Assembly (NCBI GenBank): GCA_937910905.1
Contig: CALEPV010000066.1
Location: forward strand, 1 to 64,000
Origin: an uncultured Prevotellaceae bacterium
GTDB taxonomy: Bacteria; Bacteroidota; Bacteroidia; Bacteroidales; Bacteroidaceae
Reading direction: 5' to 3'
DNA length: 64,000 bases
Below, one piece after another: positions 25,148 to 35,030 of the stretch (its first letter is position 1; each line of letters opens with the position of its first letter). The notes below the pieces were generated by a model that saw only the letters and a program-made list of their open reading frames with translations, searched no databases and had not been told where the DNA came from. The translations under genes were made by a program, and so were the position numbers.

Positions 25148-26100
25148 TTGTAGAAGTTGTCCTTGAACGCTTCAAACTCACCCTTGCCCAGCACACAACG
25201 GCGCCACCATGCGCGCAGGAAGCCTGTGCCGTAGCCTGTGAGCTGGCACAGAGATGCTGGTACAGCCAGCGCTGCCACCTTGATGTCGCGCGTCTGGTAG
25301 AGTGCATCGACGAATACCGCTACGGCCAGCAGCACGGGCGGCACCACCAGCAGGCACGACAGCGTGAAGGCCGCGGGCAGCATGTGCACGAGCTTCAGCG
25401 AGTCGGGGTACTTCTTGTAGAGGTTGATGCGGGCTATGCCGGAGTTGTGCACTTGCTTGAAGAACTTCTTGAGGTCCGTCCTGCGCTTGTGCCACACCCA
25501 TGCATCAGGGAAGAGCCGACAACGGGCACCGCTCTTGAAGATGCGTATGCTCAGGTCGATGTCCTCGCCGAAGCGCATCTTCGCAAAGCCGCCCAACTGC
25601 TGCCACAGCTCGCGGCACAAGCCCATGTTGAACGACCGAGGGTAGAACTTGTCGAGCTTGCGCTTGCCGCCACGTATGCCGCCCGTGGTGAGGAACGAGG
25701 TCATGGCGTAGTTGATAGCCTTCTGTGTTGGGGTGAAGTCGGGGTGTGCACGGTCTGGTCCGCCAAAGGCATCGCATGGCTCGCGCCTCAGTTCATCCTG
25801 TAGCGTGGCTACATACTGGGGTGGCAGCACGCAGTCGGAGTCCAGCACCACGTAGTATTCACCTCGGGCACACTCTGCGCCGTAGTTGCGCGCCTGCCCC
25901 GGTCCGCCGTTCTCTTTCACGAAGTATCGGACGTCGAGCGTCGCGGCGTAGTCCTCCACCACCTCGCGGCAGGGCACCTTGCTACCGTCCTCCACCACTA
26001 TCACCTCGAAGTCGCTACAGGTCTGCTCACACAGGCTGGCGAGCAACTCTCGCACCTCGTCGGGGCGGTTGTATACTGGTATGATGATAGAGAACTGCAC
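25144..26100 (-). CDS. Family 2 glycosyltransferase with membrane tail
   Basis: The 318-aa enzyme has a GT-A fold start (FSIIIPVYNRPDEV), the nucleotide-sugar site EDGSK, and the metal-binding DSD in YVVLDSDCV at about 105. A likely catalytic acidic motif is FGEDIDLSIR. Two hydrophobic segments near the C-terminus (about 245-295) would anchor it to the cytoplasmic membrane. The sugar and acceptor are not predictable. It leads an operon with radC, DUF59 and lpxH, which makes a cell-surface glycolipid or glycan role plausible but unproven. Confidence 0.85.
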   Translation of the reverse strand: MQFSIIIPVYNRPDEVRELLASLCEQTCSDFEVIVVEDGSKVPCREVVEDYAATLDVRYFVKENGGPGQARNYGAECARGEYYVVLDSDCVLPPQYVATLQDELRREPCDAFGGPDRAHPDFTPTQKAINYAMTSFLTTGGIRGGKRKLDKFYPRSFNMGLCRELWQQLGGFAKMRFGEDIDLSIRIFKSGARCRLFPDAWVWHKRRTDLKKFFKQVHNSGIARINLYKKYPDSLKLVHMLPAAFTLSCLLVVPPVLLAVAVFVDALYQTRDIKVAALAVPASLCQLTGYGTGFLRAWWRRCVLGKGEFEAFKDNFYK

Positions 26101-26136
26101 GTGTGTACGGCTGTAGGCGTTGTCTGATTGCGGCTA

Positions 26137-26144
26137 CAAAGGTA
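26137..26144 (-). promoter_or_regulatory. Promoter -7 element of the glycosyltransferase operon
   Basis: TACCTTTG on the minus strand lies 36 bases upstream of the start codon. A TTTG lies near (26148-26151), but at an unusual spacing, so only the -7 element is certain. Confidence 0.55.
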
Positions 26145-26332
26145 GTGCAAAGCAAGTGATAAGCCAAGTTTTTCGGCCATTAATCCCGCTTGCTGCGTTG
26201 TATGCTGCGGTATGCTGCGGTTCGTCGGCGCACGAAACAATGCGCGGAAATGCCAAATGTTGCTAAATAACGTGGCATCGGCACGGCCGATAGATATAAT
26301 TTGCTTAATTTTGCGCCGCAATATGCGAAATC

Positions 26333-26412
26333 AATCAGCATAGCGGCAGACTTCATCAATCAGCGCAACAGCATATTCAATCAGCGTAACAGCATATTTA
26401 CATAGCGATACA
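26333..26412 (+). repeat. Imperfect 21-bp tandem repeat in the DUF2723 leader
   Basis: AATCAGC words start at 26333, 26358 and 26379, and a diverged copy (ACATAGC) at 26400, so the later copies have a 21-base period. The fuller unit reads AATCAGCGTAACAGCATATT. The repeats lie between the predicted transcription start and the start codon, so they would be in the 5' leader. Confidence 0.65.
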
Positions 26413-26416
26413 GCTT

Positions 26417-29400
26417 ATGAAACATTTTCGTCTGGTGGACAATATAGGGGGCTGGCTGGCATTTGCCATTGCTGCTTTCACCTACTGTTCCACCGTGGAA
26501 CCAACAGCGAGTTTCTGGGATTGCCCAGAGTTCATCAGCTCGGCCGTCAAACTGGAAGTCGGCCATCCACCAGGAGCGCCATTCTTCATGCTCACGGGCA
26601 ATATGTTCGCCCAGTGGGTGGGTGCAGACAAGGCCGCCTACATGATCAACATTATGAACGCGCTGCTTTCGGCAGGGTGTATCATGTTCCTCTACTGGAC
26701 CATATCGCACCTCGCACGGCGAATACTGTGCAAGGATGGCTATGTCGGAACGCTGGCGCAGCTCATCACCATTGAGGTCGCAGCCATGACCGGTGCACTG
26801 GCCTATGCCTGGAGTGACACCTTCTGGTTCTCGGCTGTCGAGGGCGAGGTGTACGCCTACTCATCACTGTTCACCGCGCTGGTGTTCTGGCTGATGCTCA
26901 AGTGGGAGGACAATGCCGACAAGCCGCACAGCGACCGCTGGCTCATCCTCATAGCCTATCTGACAGGCTTGAGCATTGGTGTTCACCTGTTGAACCTGCT
27001 ATGTCTGCCAGCAATCGTGCTGGTGTACTACTATCGTCGGCACAAGGATGCAACGGTAAAGGGCTCGCTCGTAGCGCTGATTGGCTCGTTCATGCTTGTG
27101 GCATTGGTGCTCTACGGATTGGTGCCAGGCATTGTGAAGGTAGGCGGGTGGTTCGAGCTTTTGTTCGTCAACCAACTGGGCTTCTCATTCAATACAGGCC
27201 TGATAGTGTACATCATCACTCTGGTGGCTGCAGTACTATGGGCCATATACGAGAGCACTACGGCCACTGCCGAGGAGCGTTCCAACCCGTTCAATCTGCC
27301 CACGATATCGTTCATTCTGGCAGTGGCCATGCTGGGTATTCCATTCTATGGCAAGGGTGGGATGAGTGTGGTGATAGGCATTATTGCAATCTGTCTGCTA
27401 TACTGGTTGCTCCAATACCGCAAGGACGGGCAGCCGCTCGTATCGGCACGTGTGATGAACACCTCGCTGCTCTGTATGCTTATGATGATGATAGGTTATT
27501 CATCGTATGCCGTCATAGTGATACGTTCTACAGCCAATCCTCCTATGGACCAGAACTCGCCGGAGGACATATTCTCGCTGGGCACGTACCTCAATCGTGA
27601 GCAGTATGGCAGCAGGCCCCTGTTATATGGTCCTGCCTATACATCGACCCCGAAGCGCGAGCCTGTGACCATCAATGGCCAGCAGTACAGTCGTGTCAAG
27701 GCGAGGTATAAGGACGAATGGTACCAGGCCGAAAAGCAGAATCCAACCGACCCCGACCGCTACGCTTCGCGCTCCAGCATCGAGGACTACGAGTGGGAGC
27801 AGAACATGCTGTTCCCCCGAATGTACAGCTCATCGCGCAACCCAGACCATGTGCAGGCCTACGAGGAGATAATGAACGGCGTGTCGAAGGGCAGGGACGG
27901 GCTGCCTACGCAGTTTGAGAACCTGCGCTTCTTCTTCACCTATCAGGTCAACTTCATGTACTGGCGCTACTTCATGTGGAACTTCGCCGGCCGTCAGAAC
28001 GACATACAGAGCCAGGGCGAACTGGAGCATGGCAACTGGATAACAGGCATAGCGCCGCTCGACAACGCCCGACTAGGCGACCAGAGTCTGTTGCCCAGCG
28101 ACCTGCGCGAGAACAAGGGGCACAATGTGTTCTACTGTCTGCCGTTGCTGCTCGGTCTGTTGGGCCTGTTCTGGCAGGTGTACAATCGCAATGAGAACGG
28201 TGTTAAGCAGTTCTGGGTGGTGTTCTTCCTGTTCTTTATGACGGGTCTTGCAATCGTAGTCTACTTGAACCAGACACCGTTGCAGCCACGCGAACGCGAC
28301 TATGCGTATGCCGGCTCATTCTATGCATTCGCCATCTGGATAGGCTTGGGAGCTGCCGCAATCAGCGACTGGCTGTCACGCGCATTGAAGGGCAAGGAGA
28401 CTGTGGCCGCGCTGACATCGTGCCTAGCACTGCTTGTACCGGTGCAGATGGTGTCGCAGACATGGGATGACCACGACCGTTCAGGTCGCTACACATGCCG
28501 CGACTTCGGTCAGAACTACCTCAATAGCCTGCCCGATGAAGGCTTCCCGGTGATATTCACCAACGGCGACAACGACACCTTCCCACTCTGGTACAATCAG
28601 GAGACTGAGGGCGTGCGCACCGATGCCCGTGTGTGCAACCTGTCATATCTCAACACCGACTGGTACATTGACCAGATGCGTCGTCCGGCCTACGATTCGC
28701 CGGCGCTGCCCATACACATCAGTCGCTACTTCTATCAGGATGGCGGCAGCCTGGACGGTGCAGAGATTGTGTCCGACATGCTGGACCGCTTCATCAGTAC
28801 TTTCCCAGGCGACAGCGCTGCGTTGGCACGCGAGGTAGGTGACAAGCCGCATGAGTTGCAGAATATCATAGACCACTGGCTGTGCAACACCGATGAGGCA
28901 CGTCAGTGCATACCGACCGATGACATCGTAATCACCATCGACAAGGAGGCCGTGCGTCGTTCAGGAATGATGCAGGCTGCCGACAGCATACCCGACGAGA
29001 TGCACATATCGCTGGCCGGGCGTGGCTACATGGGCAAGTCGGAGCTGATGATGTACGCTATGCTGGCCGGTGCCAAGTGGGAACGCCCGCTCTATGTCGC
29101 CGTGACGGTGGGCGAGGGCAACTATCGCAGCTTTGCCAACAACACGGTGCAGGAGGGCCTGGCGATGCGTATCACTCCGTTCAACACCAGGCAGAGCGGC
29201 CGTCGCGTCGATGCCGACCGCATGTACGACAATCTGGTGCACCGCTTCAAGTTCGGTGGTATAGACAATCCTGAGATCTATCTGGATGAGACCGTGCTGC
29301 GCATGGTGTACACCCACAGAACGCTGTTCGGTATCTGCGCCAACGAGCTGATAGCCCGCGGCGATACCGCCCGTGCACTGGAGGTACTGGAGAAGGCCGA

Positions 29401-29968
29401 GACCGCCATCCCTGCTGCCACGGTGCCGCACAACATCATGGGCGGCTCGCTGACGCTGGCATCGTGCTGGATGCGACTAGGCAAGAACGAGCAGGCCAAG
29501 GCCATCGCCTTGGCCGTGGGCAGCAATCAGATGGAGTATGCAGCGTGGTACAGACAGTTGCCGGCCAGCCGCTTCAAGGGCAGCCTGCTGGATATGTACC
29601 GTACGTTTGAGCCTCTCATCACATCCGCATCAATACTGTTCCGTAGTGATGATGAGGCCAACGCCTCTGTCTTCACCGAGCAGGCACAGCACAACATACT
29701 GTACACGCTACAGCAGATCACCTCGTATATAAGTGCCGACTTGGCGCTGCCTTACGAGAAGGCTAGGATGAAGGACAGCGAGCTGCAGCAGCTGTTCAAG
29801 ATCTATCAGGGCATCATGGAGGACTACAACTGGTACCTCTCAGAGCAGGCATACGAGCAGTACAGCAACCAGCTCAACGAGAGCTACTATGCCTACATGC
29901 GGCTGCTGCACAACGACGAGCTACAGCGCATCATGGGCTCGGACACCGAGCAGGGAGCCTTATACTAA
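26417..29968 (+). CDS. DUF2723 multi-spanning membrane protein (GT117-like)
   Basis: The 1183-aa protein begins with the DUF2723 domain: the first helix, then TVEPTASFWDCPEFI (residues 24-38) and GHPPGAPFFMLTG, with acidic residues placed as in C-type membrane glycosyltransferases. About a dozen membrane helices fill residues 1-640. The soluble C-terminal half (about 660-1183) includes helical, TPR-like segments. Family members in Bacteroidetes are thought to act in glycan transfer at the periplasmic face, perhaps in protein O-glycosylation; that is inference here. A polysaccharide deacetylase gene follows 30 bases downstream. Confidence 0.85.
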   Translation: MKHFRLVDNIGGWLAFAIAAFTYCSTVEPTASFWDCPEFISSAVKLEVGHPPGAPFFMLTGNMFAQWVGADKAAYMINIMNALLSAGCIMFLYWTISHLARRILCKDGYVGTLAQLITIEVAAMTGALAYAWSDTFWFSAVEGEVYAYSSLFTALVFWLMLKWEDNADKPHSDRWLILIAYLTGLSIGVHLLNLLCLPAIVLVYYYRRHKDATVKGSLVALIGSFMLVALVLYGLVPGIVKVGGWFELLFVNQLGFSFNTGLIVYIITLVAAVLWAIYESTTATAEERSNPFNLPTISFILAVAMLGIPFYGKGGMSVVIGIIAICLLYWLLQYRKDGQPLVSARVMNTSLLCMLMMMIGYSSYAVIVIRSTANPPMDQNSPEDIFSLGTYLNREQYGSRPLLYGPAYTSTPKREPVTINGQQYSRVKARYKDEWYQAEKQNPTDPDRYASRSSIEDYEWEQNMLFPRMYSSSRNPDHVQAYEEIMNGVSKGRDGLPTQFENLRFFFTYQVNFMYWRYFMWNFAGRQNDIQSQGELEHGNWITGIAPLDNARLGDQSLLPSDLRENKGHNVFYCLPLLLGLLGLFWQVYNRNENGVKQFWVVFFLFFMTGLAIVVYLNQTPLQPRERDYAYAGSFYAFAIWIGLGAAAISDWLSRALKGKETVAALTSCLALLVPVQMVSQTWDDHDRSGRYTCRDFGQNYLNSLPDEGFPVIFTNGDNDTFPLWYNQETEGVRTDARVCNLSYLNTDWYIDQMRRPAYDSPALPIHISRYFYQDGGSLDGAEIVSDMLDRFISTFPGDSAALAREVGDKPHELQNIIDHWLCNTDEARQCIPTDDIVITIDKEAVRRSGMMQAADSIPDEMHISLAGRGYMGKSELMMYAMLAGAKWERPLYVAVTVGEGNYRSFANNTVQEGLAMRITPFNTRQSGRRVDADRMYDNLVHRFKFGGIDNPEIYLDETVLRMVYTHRTLFGICANELIARGDTARALEVLEKAETAIPAATVPHNIMGGSLTLASCWMRLGKNEQAKAIALAVGSNQMEYAAWYRQLPASRFKGSLLDMYRTFEPLITSASILFRSDDEANASVFTEQAQHNILYTLQQITSYISADLALPYEKARMKDSELQQLFKIYQGIMEDYNWYLSEQAYEQYSNQLNESYYAYMRLLHNDELQRIMGSDTEQGALY

Positions 29969-29998
29969 CCTAAGCAACAGCACTGCCACCCTAGCAAT

Positions 29999-30655
29999 AT
30001 GTTTATAGAGCAGCCTGTACGTTTCCTGCGCTGGATATATCCTCATGCTACATGGCGTATGGACTCATCGTCGAAGGTCGTCTACCTGACCTTCGACGAT
30101 GGTCCTATTCCAGAGGCAACGCCGTTTGTACTGGACACATTGGCGCGCTACGGCATCCGTGCCACCTTCTTCATGGTGGGCGACAATGTGCGCAAGCACC
30201 CCGATGTGTTCGCTCAGGTGGTACGTGCTGGCCACCGTATAGGCAATCATACATTCAACCACATAGGCGGTTTTCGCTGGACCAGCAGCGACTATCTGGC
30301 CAACAGCGAGAAGGCTCGCGACATTATTGAGGCTGAGACGCAGCGCATCCTGAGCAGTGGACAGCCGCACGACGAGCCGTTGCTGTTCCGGCCTCCGCAT
30401 GGCTGGATGCGCACTGTGCAGTACCGCACGCTGCGCAAGATGGGATACCATATTATAATGTGGGACCTCGTGACGCGCGACTATAGTCGCCGGCTTACGG
30501 CAGCCGATGTCGTGGCCAACGTCAAGCGCTATGCCCGCAACGGCTCCATCATCACCTTCCACGACTCTCTGCGCAGTATCGACAAACTGCATACGGCGTT
30601 GCCGGAGAGCATAGAGTGGCTGCAGTCGCAGGGCTATTCATTCGGTTTACTCTGA
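29999..30655 (+). CDS. Polysaccharide deacetylase (NodB/CE4 domain)
   Basis: This 218-aa protein is almost entirely a NodB domain. The catalytic base and metal ligand are in TFDDGP (residues 30-35), the metal-binding HxxxxH is in GNHTFNH (about 83-89), and the RPPHGW motif is present. Members remove N- or O-acetyl groups from polysaccharides. No clear signal peptide is seen; a hydrophobic start (MFIEQPVRFLRWIYP) might associate with the membrane. It lies between the DUF2723 gene and recO in a tight rightward unit. Confidence 0.88.
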   Translation: MFIEQPVRFLRWIYPHATWRMDSSSKVVYLTFDDGPIPEATPFVLDTLARYGIRATFFMVGDNVRKHPDVFAQVVRAGHRIGNHTFNHIGGFRWTSSDYLANSEKARDIIEAETQRILSSGQPHDEPLLFRPPHGWMRTVQYRTLRKMGYHIIMWDLVTRDYSRRLTAADVVANVKRYARNGSIITFHDSLRSIDKLHTALPESIEWLQSQGYSFGLL

Positions 30656-30661
30656 GCGATA

Positions 30662-31384
30662 ATGCCTCGTTCCCACGGCATCATACTGCACCGGCTGTCG
30701 TACAACGATACCAACGACATTATGACGGTCTACACCCGCGAGCAGGGTGCAGTGTCCTTCATGGTGAGCAAGCGGCGCGGTCGTGGCAGCAGTGCTGCGG
30801 TGGCTGCCATACTGCCGCCGCTGACGCTGGTTGAGGCAGATTGGGAGGAACGCGGCAGTTCGCTGCAGCGTCCGCGCGAGCTAGCTGTGTGGCATAGCTG
30901 GACCACACTGCCATACCATCCCCACAAGGCTGCCATGGGACTGCTGCTTGCGGAGTTCCTGTACCGCGCCCTGCGGTCGGAGCAGGCTAATGCCGGGCTG
31001 TTCGACTATGTGTCGAGCGGACTGCAGTGGCTCGATGAGGCCGACGCCGGCTACGCCAACTTCCATGTGGTGTTTCTCACCCACCTGACCCGTTATCTGG
31101 GCTTCCAACCCAACATCGACAGCTACAGCGAGGGTGCTTGCTTCGACCTGCGCACGGCCTGCTATGTGCCTGTGCCGCCGCTGCACCCCGATTGGCTGTC
31201 CCCCCTGGAGGCCCAGCAGCTGCCCTTGTTGCTGCGCGTGGATGTGCGCAGCATGAACCGCCTGCAATGGAACGGCAAGTGGAGACGACGTGCACTGACC
31301 GTTCTGGCACAGTACTATCGCCTCCACTTGGCAGAGTTCCCCGAAGTGCGCAGCATCGAAGTGCTGGCCGAGGTATTCAGTTGA
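30662..31384 (+). CDS. recO: DNA repair protein RecO
   Basis: RecO (240 aa) works with RecR in loading RecA on SSB-coated DNA. The N-terminal OB fold starts HGIILHRLSYNDTNDIMTVY and continues with the basic KRRGRGSS loop; the C-terminal part is helical, as in the family. Length is normal. Its stop is only 9 bases from the stop of the convergent ftsZ gene. Confidence 0.9.
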   Translation: MPRSHGIILHRLSYNDTNDIMTVYTREQGAVSFMVSKRRGRGSSAAVAAILPPLTLVEADWEERGSSLQRPRELAVWHSWTTLPYHPHKAAMGLLLAEFLYRALRSEQANAGLFDYVSSGLQWLDEADAGYANFHVVFLTHLTRYLGFQPNIDSYSEGACFDLRTACYVPVPPLHPDWLSPLEAQQLPLLLRVDVRSMNRLQWNGKWRRRALTVLAQYYRLHLAEFPEVRSIEVLAEVFS

Positions 31385-31393
31385 GCATCGTGG

Positions 31394-32725
31394 CTACATC
31401 GTCACGGTGAAATCGATGGGTGCATCGTTGGCTGCAGCAGCTTCGTTGCCAGCGTTAGGATAAGTCGTCTCCGAGCTGTTGGACTTGTCCATGATCTGCT
31501 GCAGCTCATCCTTCTTGCGGGTCAGTGTCGGTGTGCTGTCCACCATCGAGATGATGTCGTCATTGTCCAGGTCGTGGTCGTTGAAGAGGTACACGCGGTA
31601 GTTGCGGCGTGTCCTGTTCTGGTCCTGATTCTGGTAGTAGCGTCCGCGGCGCTCTTCATCGTCGATGCGTGTAGAGTCGTTGGCCAGCTGCTGCGCCTTC
31701 TCCTCGTTGCGGCGTATGCGCTCCTCCATGTCGGGCACATCCTGCAAGCCGAAGCCTGAGGCGAGCAGTGTGATCTTGATCTTCTTGCCCAGACCCTCTT
31801 CTGTGCCCAGTCCCCACTTCACCTCGATGTCCTCGGTGCGGAACTTCGACATGAACTCGTGCACCTCGTTCATCTCCTCCATCGTCAACTCGTCGTCCTC
31901 CTTCTCGGCACTGAATGTGATGTAGAACAGCAGTTTCTTCGAGTTGTAGATGTCGTTGTTGTTGAGCAGCGGGCTGAGCAGTGCGGAGTTGAAAGCCTGT
32001 GTCACGCGGTTCTCGCCTTCGCCGAATCCGGTGGACATGATGGCCACGCCGCCGTCCTTCAGCACCATGGTCACGTCCTGGAAGTCGAGGTTCATTATAC
32101 CACGCATGGTGATAATCTCAGCAATGCTCTTTGCGGCCACGCTGAGTGTGTCGTCGGCCTTTGCAAAGCCGTTGCGCACGGTCAGGTCGGGATATATCTG
32201 GCGCAGGCGCTCGTTGTTGATCACCAGCAGTGCATCCACGTGCTTGGATATCTCCTCCACGCCGTCGAGTGCCTTGTCGATCTTGCGGTTGCCCTCGAAG
32301 AGGAATGGTATGGTGACGATGCCCACGGTAAGTATGCCCATGTCGCGTGCGCACTGTGCCACCACAGGGGCTGCACCGGTGCCCGTACCACCGCCCATGC
32401 CGGCGGTGATGAAGGCCATGCGGGTGCCGTCGTTGAAGAGTTGCTTGATCTGCTCTATCGAGTCGAGAGCAGCCTGCCGGCCCTTCACGGGGTCGTTGCC
32501 GGCTCCTAGGCCCTCGCCCATCTGCAGCTTGTTGGGCACTGGCGAATCGTCAAGTGCTTTCTCATCGGTGTTGCACAGTACGTAGGTCACATCGTGTATG
32601 CCTTCGTTGTACATGTGCGTTACGGCATTGCCTCCGCCACCTCCGACACCCACCACCTTGATGATGCTGGGGTTCTGTGTACTCATGTTGAACTGAATAC
32701 CGTCTTGCTCGCTATAGTTGTCCAT
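31394..32725 (-). CDS. ftsZ: Cell division GTPase FtsZ
   Basis: FtsZ (443 aa) forms the cytokinetic ring. The GTP-binding GGGGGNAV and tubulin signature GGGTGTGAAP, the T7 loop region NLDFQDV, and a long variable C-terminal linker (about 340-430) rich in Asp, Asn and Arg are visible. It is the last gene of the leftward dcw cluster, 34 bases after ftsA. A short tail APIDFTVTM may be the conserved FtsA-binding end. Confidence 0.97.
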   Translation of the reverse strand: MDNYSEQDGIQFNMSTQNPSIIKVVGVGGGGGNAVTHMYNEGIHDVTYVLCNTDEKALDDSPVPNKLQMGEGLGAGNDPVKGRQAALDSIEQIKQLFNDGTRMAFITAGMGGGTGTGAAPVVAQCARDMGILTVGIVTIPFLFEGNRKIDKALDGVEEISKHVDALLVINNERLRQIYPDLTVRNGFAKADDTLSVAAKSIAEIITMRGIMNLDFQDVTMVLKDGGVAIMSTGFGEGENRVTQAFNSALLSPLLNNNDIYNSKKLLFYITFSAEKEDDELTMEEMNEVHEFMSKFRTEDIEVKWGLGTEEGLGKKIKITLLASGFGLQDVPDMEERIRRNEEKAQQLANDSTRIDDEERRGRYYQNQDQNRTRRNYRVYLFNDHDLDNDDIISMVDSTPTLTRKKDELQQIMDKSNSSETTYPNAGNEAAAANDAPIDFTVTM

Positions 32726-32759
32726 GTTTGTTGAATATTCGTGGATAATATGGGTGATA

Positions 32760-34220
32760 CTACTTGTTGGGGTCGGTGACCTCGGTTACCATGTTGCCAA
32801 AGCTGCGCCATATACGGTTCAGGAGGCTTGGTTTCTTTGGCTGTGGAGTCTCTGACTCCTTGGCGGAATCTGTGTCATTGCCGCCCTCTGCCTTGTCTGT
32901 GCCATCGTCCTGCCCTGTCTGGTCGTCGCTCTTGGTGCCAACCTTGGGTGCCTCGCCGCTGTCGGGCTTCACTTTGACCACGCCCTCGGCCTTCTCAGTG
33001 TCAGCTGTAGGCACATCGTCGTCTTCGGGCTTGCCGTCCTCGAACAGGTCGGGCTCTATGGGTATCTCGCTTGTGCACTCCTGCTCGCCGCGGCGCAGCA
33101 TGGCCACGAGCGTGGCTACGTTGTTGGTCTGAGTGTCCAGCTTGAGGTTGGTGCTGTAGCCCAATGTGGTAGGCATCAGTCGTGTGAGCACCTTCTTGTC
33201 GAAGCTGGACAGTCGTGTGAACGCGGTCTCAAGCTCGCTCATCTGTGCAGCACCGCCGGTGAAGACGATGCCAGCCAGCAAGCGGTCGGCGTAGACGCGT
33301 ATCTGCTGCCACACGTTGGCGAGTATCTCCTGCTGGCGGGCTATGATGATGTCGCGCAGACGCGACTCCTCGATGTGGCGCTCGCCGGATATGCTGATGT
33401 TGCTGGTAGTGGCGTTCTCGCCCTTGTCCTCGATATAGGCTTTGCCGTAGCGGCGCTTCAGCTGCTCGGCTTCGTCGGCCTCTACATGCAGCAGAGTTGC
33501 GATGTCGGCTGTGATGTTGTTGCCTCCCAGCGGCAGTACCACCAGGTGGCGCAGTATGTTCTTCTCGTAGATGGCCACGGTCGTGGTCTCAGCTCCGAAG
33601 TCCACCAGTGCGCATCCGGAGCGGCGCTCGGCCTCGGTGAGCAGGTATCCGGCCAGGAAGAGCGGGGCGATGAAGACGTCGGCCACCTCGACCTTGGCAC
33701 CAGTCACACAGCGGTTGATGGCCTGGCACAGGGTGCGGCGGGCTATGACGTTCTTGTACTGGCCCTCGATGCGGTCGGCCTGTCGGCCTACGGGCTCGGC
33801 CGTTGAGCGGCCGTCCACGATGTACTCCTGTGGCAGTACCTCCAGTATCTCGGATTCGGGGTAGAGCTGGTTGGCGTTCTCGTCCTTCAGGCTGTCGATG
33901 ATTTCATCGCTGATGCTGACCTTGACGTCGAATTGCTTCGACACCTTGTTGGGCACGGTGCGAAGCGACTGCCCGCTCACTCCGACATAGGCTTTCTTGA
34001 CGTACACCTTGTGGCGCTCCTCCAGACGCTTCACGATGGAGGATATTGCCTGTGTGGTCTTGTCGTAGTTGTGTACCACTCCCTTAGTGATCCAGTCAGT
34101 GACTGGCTCTTTCTCGAAGCCCAGCACGTGCAGGCTTCCGTCAGCTTTGCGCTGGCCCAGCATACCTCTGATGGATGATGAACCGAGTTCAATAGCTACG
34201 ATGTTCTTTTCTGCTCCCAT
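32760..34220 (-). CDS. ftsA: Cell division protein FtsA with acidic linker
   Basis: The 486-aa actin-like ATPase tethers FtsZ to the membrane. The phosphate-1 loop IELGSSSIRGM, the SHS2/1C insert, and phosphate-2 VDFGAETTTVAIY are present. After residue about 385 there is a long Asp/Glu/Lys-rich, low-complexity linker of about 80 residues, then an amphipathic end (SLLNRIWRSFGNMVTEV) expected to insert in the membrane. E. coli FtsA is about 420 aa, so the extra length is mainly the linker. Confidence 0.95.
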   Translation of the reverse strand: MGAEKNIVAIELGSSSIRGMLGQRKADGSLHVLGFEKEPVTDWITKGVVHNYDKTTQAISSIVKRLEERHKVYVKKAYVGVSGQSLRTVPNKVSKQFDVKVSISDEIIDSLKDENANQLYPESEILEVLPQEYIVDGRSTAEPVGRQADRIEGQYKNVIARRTLCQAINRCVTGAKVEVADVFIAPLFLAGYLLTEAERRSGCALVDFGAETTTVAIYEKNILRHLVVLPLGGNNITADIATLLHVEADEAEQLKRRYGKAYIEDKGENATTSNISISGERHIEESRLRDIIIARQQEILANVWQQIRVYADRLLAGIVFTGGAAQMSELETAFTRLSSFDKKVLTRLMPTTLGYSTNLKLDTQTNNVATLVAMLRRGEQECTSEIPIEPDLFEDGKPEDDDVPTADTEKAEGVVKVKPDSGEAPKVGTKSDDQTGQDDGTDKAEGGNDTDSAKESETPQPKKPSLLNRIWRSFGNMVTEVTDPNK

Positions 34221-34245
34221 GGTTGTGTATATTATGTGATGTTGT

Positions 34246-34992
34246 CTAATCTCTTCTTGTGCATACTATCTGGCCATCGTACTTCAGGCTGATGCGGCTG
34301 TACTTGTCCCACCCGGTGCGGCTCACGGCCTCGCGGTAGAATATCTGCATCCGCGCCAGCTTGTTGTCGAGGTGCGATGTGTCGCCCAGCTCGATGATGT
34401 GTCCTCCGACGCGCGGCGTGAGCTCAATGTCACCTCGGTGGTTGATGTGCATCTCCTGCACCTGCGCTGTCCAGAAGCTGTCGGCTGCCAGGCGCAGGGC
34501 CACGGGCACGTAGAGCGGACCGGCTGCAATGCTGTCCACATGGCCTGTGAGCACCAGCAGGTTGGACGTGTGGTAGCCGCGCGGCATACGGTCGCCGTGG
34601 TTGTCGAGGTAGTAGTCACGGCCCTGAGCGTCGAGCACGTGCAGCACGGGTGTGCGCGGGGTCAGCGTGAGCACCATATCGCCCTCGGCCGTGTAGTGCA
34701 CGTGCGCCTCGTCGATGTACGGGTTGCTGCGCAGCACACGTTCCATGCGCGTGATGCTGATACTGTCTATGGACTGTCCCTCTGGGAATTCTTCCTCGCT
34801 GATGAGCATGGCACGCACCTCGTTCTCGGTGACGAAGCCTGTGTGCATGGGGTCGTCGATACATACCACCAGATGGCGGCACACCATCGATTCGTCCTTC
34901 TGGTTGAGCACCACCAGTGCAAAGATGAAGTATACAGCCATGCCTATGAGGGCTGTCACTTTCACTATGGTTGCTATGGTCGATTTCTTCAC
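34246..34992 (-). CDS. ftsQ: Cell division protein FtsQ
   Basis: The 248-aa bitopic protein has one N-terminal membrane helix (about 9-30) and a periplasmic part with a POTRA-like start (VTENEVRAMLISEEEFPEGQ) and the TPRTPVLHV strand typical of FtsQ/DivIB. It links the division ring to septal wall enzymes. Gene position between murC and ftsA matches the conserved dcw order. Confidence 0.9.
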   Translation of the reverse strand: MKKSTIATIVKVTALIGMAVYFIFALVVLNQKDESMVCRHLVVCIDDPMHTGFVTENEVRAMLISEEEFPEGQSIDSISITRMERVLRSNPYIDEAHVHYTAEGDMVLTLTPRTPVLHVLDAQGRDYYLDNHGDRMPRGYHTSNLLVLTGHVDSIAAGPLYVPVALRLAADSFWTAQVQEMHINHRGDIELTPRVGGHIIELGDTSHLDNKLARMQIFYREAVSRTGWDKYSRISLKYDGQIVCTRRD

Positions 34993-35030
34993 TGTGGTAT
35001 GGTATTGTAGTATGCTTCGGTACTAATACA

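Larger units (their letters stand above)
26101..26416. other. Divergent intergenic region
   Basis: These 316 bases separate the leftward glycosyltransferase operon from the rightward DUF2723 gene. They hold the leftward promoter (26137-26144), a rightward -7 match TAATTTTG (26306-26313) without a clear -33 partner, and imperfect tandem repeats (26333-26412). I see no gene. Confidence 0.6.
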
